Source: JAWXCE01 sp034440495
GTDB taxonomy: Bacteria; Pseudomonadota; Alphaproteobacteria; Rhizobiales; Rhodomicrobiaceae
Direction of reading: 5' to 3'
Assembly: GCA_034440495.1 (NCBI GenBank)
Contig: JAWXCE010000030.1
Location: 46,049 to 110,048 of the forward strand
Length of the DNA: 64,000 bases
Numbering within the stretch: position 1 is the stretch's first letter; each line of letters begins with the position of its first letter. The translations under genes and the position numbers were made by a program. This document shows, piece after piece, positions 16,350 through 24,547 of the stretch. The notes beneath the pieces are model-generated. The model was not told the DNA's origin. It saw nothing but the letters and a program-made list of their open reading frames with translations, and searched no databases.

Positions 16350-17753
16350 ATGGTTTCGAAAACGCTATACGACAAAATCTGGGACGATCACATCGTCGAT
16401 ACACACCCGGATGGCACATGCCTGCTGTATATCGACCGCCATCTTGTGCATGAGGTGACCAGCCCGCAGGCGTTCGAGGGATTGCGCCTTTCCGGCCGTC
16501 GCGTGCGCGCGCCGCATAAAACGCTGGCGGTCGTCGATCATAACGTGCCGACCACCGACCGCACCAAGGGCATCGCCGACCCCGAGTCCGCACTTCAGGT
16601 GGAAACACTGGCGCAAAATGCCCGCGACTTCGGCGTAGAGTATTATGGCGAGCGTGATATCCGCCAGGGCATCGTCCATGTGATCGGGCCAGAGCAGGGC
16701 TTCACGCTGCCGGGAACCACCATCGTATGCGGCGACAGCCACACCTCGACCCACGGCGCGTTCGGCGCGCTGGCGCACGGCATCGGCACGTCCGAGGTTG
16801 AGCACGTGCTCGCCACGCAAACGCTGATCCAGAAAAAAGCCAAAAACATGCGGATCACGGTGGATGGCCAGTTGCCGCCGCACGTGACGGCAAAGGACAT
16901 TATCCTCGCTGTCATAGGCGAGATCGGCACGGCAGGCGGCACCGGCTATGTGATCGAGTATGCGGGCGAGGCTATACGAGCGTTGTCTGTTGAAGGCCGC
17001 ATGACGGTGTGCAACATGTCCATCGAGGGCGGCGCCCGGGCCGGGCTGATCGCTCCGGATGAAAAGACTTTCGCCTACATCGAAGGCCGTCCGCGCTCGC
17101 CGAAAGGCGCCGCATGGGAAGCAGCGCTTGGTTACTGGCGCACGCTTTACTCGGATGACGGCGCGCATTTCGACCATGAAGTGCGCCTTGACGCCGCCAG
17201 CCTGCCGCCCATCATCACCTGGGGCACAAGCCCGGAAGACGTGGTGTCGATCACCGGCACCGTCCCCGATCCGGACGCCATCGAGGACGAAAACAAGCGC
17301 GCCGCGATCAAGCGCGCCCTCGCCTATATGGGCCTGACGCCAGGCACGAAGATGACGGACATCCATATCGACAAGGTTTTTCTCGGATCCTGCACAAACG
17401 GTCGTATCGAGGATTTGCGCGCTGCCGCCGCCGTTTTGGCCGGGCATAAGGTCGCGGAAACGGTGTCCGCGATGGTAGTGCCCGGCTCGGGCCTTGTGAA
17501 GGAGCAGGCGGAAGCCGAAGGGCTGGACAAGATTTTCATCGACGCGGGCTTCGAATGGCGCGAGCCGGGCTGCTCTATGTGCCTCGGCATGAATCCCGAT
17601 CAACTCAAGCCGGGCGAGCGCTGCGCCTCCACTTCGAACCGAAACTTCGAGGGCCGTCAGGGCTTCAAGGGCCGCACGCATCTCGTGTCGCCCATCATGG
17701 CTGTTGCTGCGGCGGTGGCAGGCCGCTTCGTCGACATCCGTGACTTCCGCTAA
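16350..17753 (+). CDS. leuC: 3-isopropylmalate dehydratase large subunit
   Basis: Aconitase-family [4Fe-4S] enzyme that isomerises isopropylmalate in leucine synthesis, with LeuD. 467 residues, normal. Cluster cysteines are visible in FLGSCTNGRIEDLR and GCSMCLGMNPDQL, the substrate-binding region in CASTSNRNFEGRQG, and histidines in CGDSHTSTHGAFGALAHGIG. leuD does not follow; downstream is a repeat and the minus-strand folD remnant. ATG 16350 was preferred to an in-frame TTG at 16338. Confidence 0.97.
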   Translation: MVSKTLYDKIWDDHIVDTHPDGTCLLYIDRHLVHEVTSPQAFEGLRLSGRRVRAPHKTLAVVDHNVPTTDRTKGIADPESALQVETLAQNARDFGVEYYGERDIRQGIVHVIGPEQGFTLPGTTIVCGDSHTSTHGAFGALAHGIGTSEVEHVLATQTLIQKKAKNMRITVDGQLPPHVTAKDIILAVIGEIGTAGGTGYVIEYAGEAIRALSVEGRMTVCNMSIEGGARAGLIAPDEKTFAYIEGRPRSPKGAAWEAALGYWRTLYSDDGAHFDHEVRLDAASLPPIITWGTSPEDVVSITGTVPDPDAIEDENKRAAIKRALAYMGLTPGTKMTDIHIDKVFLGSCTNGRIEDLRAAAAVLAGHKVAETVSAMVVPGSGLVKEQAEAEGLDKIFIDAGFEWREPGCSMCLGMNPDQLKPGERCASTSNRNFEGRQGFKGRTHLVSPIMAVAAAVAGRFVDIRDFR

Positions 17754-17760
17754 ATTCACG

Positions 17761-17850
17761 CTGCCACGACCGGGATCGACCCGGTCGTCCACAAAAACAG
17801 GGTTGCCCGTGAATAGGACCAGATGGCCGGGTTACTCTTGGTCATGACTG
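17761..17850. repeat. Dispersed palindromic repeat, diverged copy 4
   Basis: ACGACCGGGATCGACCCGGT at the left and ATGGCCGGGTTACTCTTGGT then CATGAC at the right resemble the other copies but with more mismatches and no GTCAT at the left end. It lies between the convergent leuC and folD. Confidence 0.65.
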
Positions 17851-17872
17851 GCATACCGTGGCAATGGGACGG

Positions 17873-18752
17873 TCAAGCCTTCGCCGCCATCTGCATTTTA
17901 GCGGCGTCAAGCGTGTTGGAAAGCAGGCACGCGATGGTCATCGGGCCAACGCCGCCGGGTACTGGCGTTACAGCGCCCGCAACCGCCATTGCCTCGGCGA
18001 AGTGCACGTCGCCGACCAGCTTCGACTTACCTTTCTCGCCGGTGATGCGGGTTGATGCCGACGTCGATCACGGTCGCGCCCGGTTTGATCCAGCTACCAC
18101 GCACCATCTCTGGACGCCCTACGGCGGCGACCAGAATATCGGCGCGGCGGCAAATAGCCTCCAGATCGCGGCTGCGCGAATGCGCGATGGTGACAGTGCA
18201 GTTTTCCATAAGCAGCAATTGCGCCACTGGCTTACCAACGATGTTCGAGCGCCCGATAATCACCGCCTCCATCCCGGAGAGGTTCGGGTGAACGCGTTTT
18301 GCCAGCATCACGGAACCAAGCGGCGTACAGGGCACCAGCGCTTTCTCGCCCGTCGCAAGCTTTCCCGCGTTCATGGGGTGAAAGCCGTCCACATCCTTCT
18401 CGGGCGCGATGGCGTTCAGCACCTTTTGCGCATCCACGTGGGCGGGGAGCGGCAACTGGACAAGGATCCCGTGCACAGACGAATCGGCGTTCAGTTTGCC
18501 CACAAGCGCTAGCAAATCGGCCTCTGACGTCTCGGCAGGCAGGCGATGCTCGTTCGAGTTCATACCCGCCGCTTTGGTGGTGCGCACCTTGTTGCGCACA
18601 TACACCTCGCTGGCCGCGTTTTCACCAACAAGCACAACCGTCAAACCGGGGATGACGCCATAGCGCGCGGTAAACGCCGCCGCCTTGCGGCCCACTTCCG
18701 TGACCAAATCCTCCGCAACTGCCTTGCCGTTAATCAGTTGAGCCTGCGTCAT
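17873..18752 (-). pseudogene. folD: folD, methylene-H4F dehydrogenase/cyclohydrolase, with a one-base frameshift
   Basis: FolD interconverts methylene-, methenyl- and formyl-H4F. From ATG 18752 the frame is normal (VYVRNKVRTTKAAGM with the catalytic lysine, ILVQLPLPAHVDAQ, DVDGFHP, IGRSNIVGKPVAQLLL) up to ATVIDVGIN and then reads out to a stop at 18027. The missing C-terminus, ITGEKGKSKLVGDV...TPVPGGVGPMTIACLL, is intact in the next frame down to a TGA at 17873. The whole span is 880 bases, i.e. 293 codons plus one. One extra C (coding strand) in the run at 18049-18051 explains it. Without the PVPGGVGPMT segment the product should be inactive. It could be real decay or a sequencing error. Confidence 0.88.
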
Positions 18753-18764
18753 CCATCCCCCCTA

Positions 18765-19100
18765 TTACTTTTTGTTCTCTTTTAATGCGGCAATCCGTGC
18801 ATCCAGTCGCGCGGCCAGTTGGTTGGCCTCGCCCGCAATCAAAACCTGCTTAACCCGCGACTTGCCGCTGTGCGCAACGTTATGCTATATGGCGGCGCGC
18901 CAACCCAATTAGCCACAAGCGCGCATAACGCAACGTTGGCCTTACCATTCTCAGGAATCGCGCGAACTCGGGCGTTCACCCAAAACTTGCCGTTCGTGCC
19001 ACTCACGCTTTCCATCTGATCTGGCAACGACTTGGCGTGAGCCGGACAAAAAGAACAACCCCATTTTCCGCACGCTGATATGGAGTTTTGTGAAGTATCA
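18765..19100 (-). pseudogene. DUF167 (YggU-family) gene broken by two frameshifts
   Basis: Three successive frames together spell one DUF167 protein: QRAENGVVLFVRLTP (about 19080-19035), then SGTNGKFWVNARVRAIPENG and ANVALCALVANWVGAPP, then SRVKQVLIAGEANQLAARLD, ending at a TAA at 18765. The shifts fall near 19040 (after LTP) and near 18870 (a GGG reduced to GG before AAGTCG restores the family sequence). DUF167 genes commonly precede folD in Hyphomicrobiales, which supports the call. The start is uncertain. Confidence 0.75.
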
Positions 19101-19148
19101 AATGGCGGAATGCTTATCTGTCTAACGAGCCGCGCGATTTCACTACCT

Positions 19149-19520
19149 TTATGGAGCGGTAAAAGAGTCGTGAACTTCAGCGCTCAAAAACCGCTTGTTC
19201 TCATCAACATTGATATGAACCACGACTGCGTGCTGCCCAGGATTGCCCGGCGAAACGTTTCTGATGATGCCTTGGTATCGATTATCAAAACGATTAAACG
19301 AAAAGCCAACGCCATTTTCACGCAAAATTTTATCAATCTTTTCTTGAGAGTCGCCTTGCTTTAGCTCGCTCGAAAGCTTAGGCGACAAATTCTTTGCAAC
19401 CTCAGGATTGGCTCCCCAGAAAATGTACCATAGAGCGATGTCATCTCGCTTGTAATAGGCGGCAGTCCCCAGCAGAAACATGATCGTAATAGTGCCTACG
19501 ATTATTCACACGCTTCCCAT
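19149..19520 (-). pseudogene. Small membrane-anchored protein of unknown function with an early in-frame stop
   Basis: From ATG 19520, preceded by GGGGGAT, the frame reads MGSV, a TGA at 19508-19506, then a continuous hydrophobic helix IIVGTITIMFLLGTAAYY and a soluble domain ending HVVVH-like, HINVDENKRFLSAEV. Starting at the internal ATG 19481 would give 110 residues but would cut the helix and has no Shine-Dalgarno. So either the stop is a mutation or sequencing error, or the gene uses a weak internal start. I do not recognise the soluble domain (SELKQGDSQEKIDKILREN is amphipathic). Confidence 0.5.
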
Positions 19521-19564
19521 GTAATCCCCCGGATTTCTAAAATCGTCGCGATCCCATAGAATGC

Positions 19565-20977
19565 TTAATCACTTTTTCTCTCAGTCCGGTTGCGCTTAGG
19601 CTGCAGAGTTGTGCCCGCTGCTTTCTGCTTGGTCAAATCCTCCACCTCCTCGTTCGCCGCAGCGCCCCATTTTAGCGGGTTGTCCTGCGCGTAGCGCTTG
19701 CCTAGCTTCCAGGCAATCTCCGCGCGCGCTAGCTCCACGCCGAGATAGAATGCGTGGCCGCCGTCTTCCGCTACATCGAGCTTCGGGAAAAACTGGAATG
19801 GATCGCGCTCCACCCAATGCCCGCGACGGCTGAACACGTGCACACCCTCCTCGCTCACGTCGATGCGGAAATTGTCGTCCTTAATTTCGCGCGCGGTGGC
19901 GGCGATTTCGTCCGCGCCGTAAGGAAACGGCTTCTTGTCGTGCAGCGACATTAGCGCGTGCGAATAATCGCGTGGCAGGCTGGCGTCTTCGCGCGCGGCG
20001 AACATCATGCGACGGGCGGCATCGTGTTCCTCGATAGTGCGCCGCGTGTGTGGCGACACCTGCACGATCAGTACGTTGCGGACGCTAAGCTCGGAGCACA
20101 CGCCGAGTAGCATCGCGGTGACACCGCCCGAATCCGCGTCCGTCAGTTCGGTGAGGTTGCCCGTTCCCATAAGCATTTCGGCATCTGGGCGCTCTCGACG
20201 GAATTCGGCGTAGCGCAGCAGCGAGGCGGTGAAGCCGTAGTGAATCGGGTCGAGGATGGGGTCGGCGAGGCTGACCATGCCCTTCGCGGTCATTGCGTCC
20301 GACGCGCGGATGAGCGAGGCGAGGTCTCCGTGCGGCGCAGGAATTAGCACCGGCGTCGCGCCCGTCTCTTCCGCGATCCATAGGTTATGCTCGTTCAGGC
20401 TGAGGAGGAAATCGGCGCCCGCGCGCCCGCCCTCCAGCAGTTCCGCCTCGCTAGCGCTGTCAACGCTCACCTTGAGGCCCGCCGCTTTTAGCGCGCGCAC
20501 CGTGTCCGCCATGTGCGGGAATGGCGTGTCGGGCAGGCAGCCGAGGTCGATCACGTCTGCGCCAGCGCCTTGGTGAGCCAGCGCTCGCGCTACCACAGCT
20601 TCGACCGTCATGCGCGGCGCGTCCACAATTTCGGCGAAAATGCGCAAGTCGTGGCGGGAGAGGTCGGGTTTAGCGCCGCGCTTGCCGAAATACTCCGGCA
20701 AATCCTTCAACTCCTCCGGCCCGCGCTCAAACTTCGCGCCAAAATGCGTTGAGAGCGCGTCCAGATCGGCGCGGCAGCGGCCGGGCAACACAACGCGATC
20801 CGCGTTCACCGGCTGCGGCAGACGGCGCTTGATCAGCGCCTCCGTCATCAGCGCGGCGACCTTCACGCCCATGTCCTGAATGCGCCACTCGCGCCCGCCG
20901 AAATCGACTCCAGCCAGCACCTTCTCAAGCCGGGGTTTGGCGAGACTGCCAGTGAGAAACACGATGCGTTGCGACAT
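19565..20977 (-). CDS. DUF6513 / dihydropteroate-synthase-like protein of H4MPT-type C1 cofactor synthesis
   Basis: 470 residues. The central part has a TIM-barrel DHPS-like pattern: VDAPRMTVEAVVARAL, GADVIDLGCLPDTPFP, LKVSVDSASEAELLEGG, DFLLSLNEHNL, and LMGTGNLTELTDADS. The family is found beside tetrahydromethanopterin and methanofuran genes in methylotrophs and methanogens and is thought to act in H4MPT synthesis (the DHPS-like condensation); the exact reaction is inference. A basic C-terminal tail follows the domain. Last gene of a minus-strand operon starting at 26.1 kb, separated from the kinase gene by a repeat copy. Confidence 0.82.
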   Translation of the reverse strand: MSQRIVFLTGSLAKPRLEKVLAGVDFGGREWRIQDMGVKVAALMTEALIKRRLPQPVNADRVVLPGRCRADLDALSTHFGAKFERGPEELKDLPEYFGKRGAKPDLSRHDLRIFAEIVDAPRMTVEAVVARALAHQGAGADVIDLGCLPDTPFPHMADTVRALKAAGLKVSVDSASEAELLEGGRAGADFLLSLNEHNLWIAEETGATPVLIPAPHGDLASLIRASDAMTAKGMVSLADPILDPIHYGFTASLLRYAEFRRERPDAEMLMGTGNLTELTDADSGGVTAMLLGVCSELSVRNVLIVQVSPHTRRTIEEHDAARRMMFAAREDASLPRDYSHALMSLHDKKPFPYGADEIAATAREIKDDNFRIDVSEEGVHVFSRRGHWVERDPFQFFPKLDVAEDGGHAFYLGVELARAEIAWKLGKRYAQDNPLKWGAAANEEVEDLTKQKAAGTTLQPKRNRTERKSD

Positions 20978-20995
20978 GCGATGCGCCCATTAACT

Positions 20996-21099
20996 GTCAT
21001 TGCCGAGCTTGACCCGGCATCCATTCTATACTCACAACGGCGCTTCATACATGAAAGATGGATCCCCGGGTCTTCGCTTCGCTTCGCCCTAGGATGACG
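20996..21099. repeat. Dispersed palindromic repeat, copy 5
   Basis: GTCATTGCCGAGCTTGACCC at the left and TTCGCCCTAGGATGACG at the right, with GGATCCCCGGGTCTTCGCTT inside. Its right part matches the right part of copy 1 in gcvPB. Located within the C1-cofactor operon between the kinase and DUF6513 genes. Confidence 0.88.
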
Positions 21100-21101
21100 G
21101 G

Positions 21102-21755
21102 TTATAGGTCTGTGTGCGATGCAGTAACGATACGCGCTCCTGCCTCCGCTTTACCACGGATAGCTTGAGAAATTTGCGGCCAGTCATTCGGCCCCAGCCA
21201 TACGGCTTCGGCGCGGCTTTTGGCGAGGTATCGCGGGAAAAGTGGATCGACGATGCCGCTATCCGCGAGGGCACTCGCAGCAATCTCCGGCTGCGTTGGC
21301 GGCGCGGATTTGACCAGCACCACCCGCCTCGCGCCCAACTCGCCAGCGAGCCATGCCGCGAGGCTGTCTGACGTCATATCCCAGCTTTGCGCAATATCTT
21401 CGCGGTGGCTCGCGAGAAAAAATGGCGACCACACCGGCGTTGCGCGGCGCACCCAGGCTTCCTCGAAATCGTCGTCCAGTTCGCATAGCGTTAGTCGCGC
21501 ATCTAGATCGCACAGCGCGCGACCGTATTGCGCCATGGCAAATAGCGCCAATTCGTGTGCGGTTCTGTCGGAAAAAACCATCCGCTCCTGCGCATCCCGC
21601 ACGGCGTCGGCGAATGGGCCGCCCCCGGGTACAATTATGATCGGCGCAGCCAGCGAGCAAAGCGCGTTGAGCCACAATTTTAGTCTCGGATCGCCGTACA
21701 AACTCCCGCCGATTTTGACTATGGAAAGGCCACGACCGGCCCCCAACAGTCGCAT
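21102..21755 (-). CDS. Amino-acid-kinase-fold protein, MfnE-like (methylofuran synthesis)
   Basis: 217 residues with the kinase-fold signatures VKIGGSLYGDP at the N-terminus and IIIVPGGGPFADAVR, plus a later ARRVVLVKSAPP segment. In methanogens MfnE phosphorylates aminomethylfuran phosphate; homologues in methylotrophs sit with mfnB and H4MPT genes, as here. Function is inferred from fold and context. The ATG at 21755 touches the stop of the dihydroneopterin aldolase gene. It could also be an aspartate/uridylate kinase relative with another small substrate. Confidence 0.75.
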   Translation of the reverse strand: MRLLGAGRGLSIVKIGGSLYGDPRLKLWLNALCSLAAPIIIVPGGGPFADAVRDAQERMVFSDRTAHELALFAMAQYGRALCDLDARLTLCELDDDFEEAWVRRATPVWSPFFLASHREDIAQSWDMTSDSLAAWLAGELGARRVVLVKSAPPTQPEIAASALADSGIVDPLFPRYLAKSRAEAVWLGPNDWPQISQAIRGKAEAGARIVTASHTDL

Positions 21756-22258
21756 CAGTCAGCGGCTCCGCCTGGCATCCGCGTATGTTGCATTAGCGAG
21801 TATACATTCGTCTCATGCGCGGGCCTTGCGCGGCGGAAAATCTCCACGCCCAGCGCTGCGCCGGGGATGCGGTCGAGCTTCTCCGCCAGCACGCGCACTG
21901 TCGCCGCGCGGCGATCCTTCAAACAGTGTTCGGCGATGCGCTCTACCAGCGTTTCCACAAGCTGGATGTGACCAGTCGCCACGATGTCGCGCACGCCGTT
22001 GACGATGTAATCGTAGGAAATGACGTTATCGATATTCTCGCCAGGCGGCTTGGCGGATGGAAAGCACTCGATCTCCACGCTGAAGCGCACACGCTGGGTC
22101 ACGCCCTGCTCCATGCTGAAAATGCCGATGTTGGTGTCGATCACAAGATCGCGTACCATAACCTTGTCGAGGGGCAACGACGATTGGCGCGCCAATGGCG
22201 CGTAAAAACGCGCTGCAAGAATTTGATTATCCACCACGTCCTCAGCACTCCTCAACAC
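21755..22258 (-). CDS. Dihydroneopterin aldolase family protein
   Basis: Pterin-cleaving aldolase (FolB fold), here probably making the 6-hydroxymethyl pterin for H4MPT. 167 residues from GTG 22258, which has AAGGAT seven bases upstream and lies five bases after mfnB. Core motifs: VMVRDLVIDTNIGIFSMEQG, RVRFSVEIECFP, VISYDYIVNGVRDIV and LVETLVERIAEHCL with the conserved glutamate and the tyrosine/lysine region. The C-terminal half contains RVLAEKLDRIPGAALGVEI, as in FolB. A longer reading from 22390 would overlap mfnB and is rejected. Whether it serves folate, H4MPT or both cannot be told. Confidence 0.8.
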   Translation of the reverse strand: MLRSAEDVVDNQILAARFYAPLARQSSLPLDKVMVRDLVIDTNIGIFSMEQGVTQRVRFSVEIECFPSAKPPGENIDNVISYDYIVNGVRDIVATGHIQLVETLVERIAEHCLKDRRAATVRVLAEKLDRIPGAALGVEIFRRARPAHETNVYSLMQHTRMPGGAAD

Positions 22259-22262
22259 GGCT

Positions 22263-22997
22263 TTATCCTTTATTATAAAGTGGTTGCAGTCTTTTGTCTT
22301 GGTGAACCGTTCGTGCGACTGCGCTGGTTCTATCCATATCGAGCGTCTCGCCGCGCTGGCCCGAGACACATAGTGCGCTACGGAAGCCAAGAAAATTGGG
22401 GCGCAACGTCATAAGTTGCACAATATCGTGCATTTGCAGCGATCCGGCAAGACCACACAGGAGATTTGCCGCGCGGGTGCGGACTACAAACTCCGCCAGC
22501 GCTACGACGTCGAAATGCGCAAGCAATCCGCCGCTTGTTTTGTCGGCCGTGTCAAGCATGACGCCGGAAACGCCCGCACTCGCCAGCTGCTTGACGAAAT
22601 CGGGCTGAACAAATGACTGCGTCACCGGCATGTCGGCGAACAGAACCGCGATGATTTTTGCGCTCGCCGCAATGGCGCACGCGGCTTGCGCGCATTCCAC
22701 CGCGCCAGCCCCGTCAAACAGGCCGATTTTAATGAAATTTGCGCCCGAGATTGCGCGTTCGCGCGTCGCGCTGGCGATCAATTCGGGCCGCATCGGCAAA
22801 TCGCCAACGGTCGCACTGACTGGCCGCGCGCCATTCACTTCAGCGACGATGCGGGCAAGCTCGGCGGCCGAAACAGCGCCCAGCGCGCCCGCGTCCGGCT
22901 CCTTGGCGTCGATGATGTCGGCGCCAGCGTCGAGCGCGATGCGTGCTTCGGACGCGCTTCGGACGCTGGCGAGAAAAGCCGTCATGTGCGGGGCCAT
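22263..22997 (-). CDS. mfnB: (5-formylfuran-3-yl)methyl phosphate synthase homologue
   Basis: Makes 4-(hydroxymethyl)-2-furancarboxaldehyde phosphate from two glyceraldehyde-3-phosphate, the first step to the furan ring of methanofuran/methylofuran. 244 residues, full length. Signatures: FLASVRSASEARIALDAGAD, IIDAKEPDAGALGA with the Schiff-base lysine, PVSATVGDLPM, ANFIKIGLFDG and GVSGVMLDTADK. Methylofuran serves formyltransferase/hydrolase in formaldehyde oxidation. ATG 22997 lies two bases after the stop of the ABC ATPase gene, so the transporter and cofactor genes are one transcription unit. Confidence 0.88.
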   Translation of the reverse strand: MAPHMTAFLASVRSASEARIALDAGADIIDAKEPDAGALGAVSAAELARIVAEVNGARPVSATVGDLPMRPELIASATRERAISGANFIKIGLFDGAGAVECAQAACAIAASAKIIAVLFADMPVTQSFVQPDFVKQLASAGVSGVMLDTADKTSGGLLAHFDVVALAEFVVRTRAANLLCGLAGSLQMHDIVQLMTLRPNFLGFRSALCVSGQRGETLDMDRTSAVARTVHQDKRLQPLYNKG

Positions 22998-22999
22998 TG

Positions 23000-23788
23000 T
23001 TACGGCGCGGCGCTTTTTGCGGCTCGCCCATTTAACGATGGCGTGTCGCTTACCACGGAAAATGCGCCGCCGAAAGCCGGGTGGCTGCGGCGGAAGGCCT
23101 CCACGGACTGCGAGTCAGAGCGATCCAGGGGAGACAGCGTTACGGGGATGTCGTGCGCGAGTTTTGCAGGAGCTGGCGTGAAAACAAGAATGCGCGTGGC
23201 GAGTTTGACGGCCTCGCGTGTGTCGTGGGTCACGAACAGAACCGTAGTCGGTCGCGAGCGCCACAGTTTTATCAGAAGGGCGCGCAGTCCATCCGCCGCG
23301 TTTTCATCGAGCGATACGAATGGCTCGTCCATTAGCAAAATGCCGGGGTTGAGCGCAAATGCACGCGCCAGCGCGGCGCGGCGCTGCATACCCAGGGAAA
23401 TCTGGCCCGGATATGCGTGAGCAAAGTCCGCAAGGCCGACTTCGTTAATCAGGCCGAGCGCTACGTCTCGTGCCCCTTTTTCGCCGTCCAGCACAAGCTC
23501 GACGTTTTCCAGCACGGTGCGCCAGGGCAGCAGGCGCGGTAACTGGAACATATAGACGAGGCGGCGTCCATCCTCGCCGAGATTTGTGCGGATTACGCCG
23601 TCGAAGTCCGTATCCAGCCCGGCGATGATGTTGAGCATTGTCGTTTTGCCTGTGCCCGATGGGCCGACGACGCAGACAAACTGCCCCTTATTCACCAAAA
23701 AGCGCAAGTCCTGCAACGCGACATAGGCGGCCTGGCCACCGCCCGCCGGGAATGTCTTCCGCAAGATGCTCACGTCGAGCGCGATCAT
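23000..23788 (-). CDS. NitT/TauT-family ABC transporter ATP-binding protein
   Basis: 262 residues. Walker A GPSGTGKTTML, Q-loop YMFQLPRLLPWRTV, signature ISLGMQRRAALARA (one residue off LSGGQ), Walker B ILLMDEPF and the switch histidine in LFVTHDTREAV. Closest in type to SsuB/TauB. ATG 23788 overlaps the permease stop by four bases. Partner of the permease and binding protein upstream. Substrate not known. Confidence 0.9.
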   Translation of the reverse strand: MIALDVSILRKTFPAGGGQAAYVALQDLRFLVNKGQFVCVVGPSGTGKTTMLNIIAGLDTDFDGVIRTNLGEDGRRLVYMFQLPRLLPWRTVLENVELVLDGEKGARDVALGLINEVGLADFAHAYPGQISLGMQRRAALARAFALNPGILLMDEPFVSLDENAADGLRALLIKLWRSRPTTVLFVTHDTREAVKLATRILVFTPAPAKLAHDIPVTLSPLDRSDSQSVEAFRRSHPAFGGAFSVVSDTPSLNGRAAKSAAP

Positions 23789-24537
23789 TGGCGCCACCTG
23801 TTCACCGACCGCTCCCACGGCTGGAGCGCGAACATCTCGATAAGCTGCACGACGGTGATGAAAGCGATGGTGTAGGCTAGGATGTTGGCGACATCGAAAA
23901 GCTGGAAATAGGTCTGGAGTTGAAAGCCGACTCCATTGGAGCGACCCAACAATTCTACGACCAGCACGATTTTCCAGACCAGCGAAAGCCCTGATCGCGT
24001 CGACGCCGCAAAGAATGGCGCCAGTTGAGGAAGCGTCACGTGTCGGAAGGTCTTCCAGCGGCTCAAATAATAGACCTGCGCCATCTGGCTGTAATCGGGG
24101 GACAATGCTCTTGCGCCTTCGCGCATCGTCACGGCGACGTTCGGGATTTTATTCAGAACGACAGCCGCAATGGCCGCAGGCTCATTTAATCCGAACCAGA
24201 TGTAGCAGAGGATGATGGTGACTAGCGCCGGCAGGTTGAGGAACAGCGTTAGCCAGCTATCAAAAAACTGATTAAACAATGGCGAACGGCCCATCGCGAT
24301 CCCGATCGCCGAGCCGATGAGCATGGCGATAAAAAAACTGACTGCAACCCGTGCTATCGTCATCCCGACGTGATAGAGCAACTCGCCGTTCTGTACGCCC
24401 GCGATCATTGTGGACGCCACCTTGAGTGGGGACGGTAAATAGCGGGGATCGGCGAATGCGGCTGCGATAGCCCAGATTAAGATCAGCGCGAAAACTGATC
24501 CTCCAAGCCAGGCGGCGCGCGACAGCGTCGGGTTCAT
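23785..24537 (-). CDS. NitT/TauT-family ABC transporter permease
   Basis: 250 residues with six predicted membrane segments, beginning AAWLGGSVFALILIWAIAAA, and the binding-protein-dependent transport EAA loop MREGARALSPDYSQMAQ. Similar to SsuC/TauC. ATG 24537 is 10 bases after the binding-protein stop; an upstream start at 24585 would overlap that gene. Confidence 0.88.
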   Translation of the reverse strand: MNPTLSRAAWLGGSVFALILIWAIAAAFADPRYLPSPLKVASTMIAGVQNGELLYHVGMTIARVAVSFFIAMLIGSAIGIAMGRSPLFNQFFDSWLTLFLNLPALVTIILCYIWFGLNEPAAIAAVVLNKIPNVAVTMREGARALSPDYSQMAQVYYLSRWKTFRHVTLPQLAPFFAASTRSGLSLVWKIVLVVELLGRSNGVGFQLQTYFQLFDVANILAYTIAFITVVQLIEMFALQPWERSVNRWRQ

Positions 24538-24547
24538 GGCAGTGGCG

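Noticed and set aside
16365..17792. 475-codon open frame antisense to leuC
   Set aside because: The sense strand is a complete, conserved LeuC; the antisense frame is His/Arg/Asp-rich composition typical of shadows in GC-rich genes and has no ribosome-binding site.
22259..22390. Longer dihydroneopterin aldolase starting at 22390
   Set aside because: It would overlap the end of mfnB by about 130 bases; GTG 22258 has a good AAGGAT site and gives the usual length.
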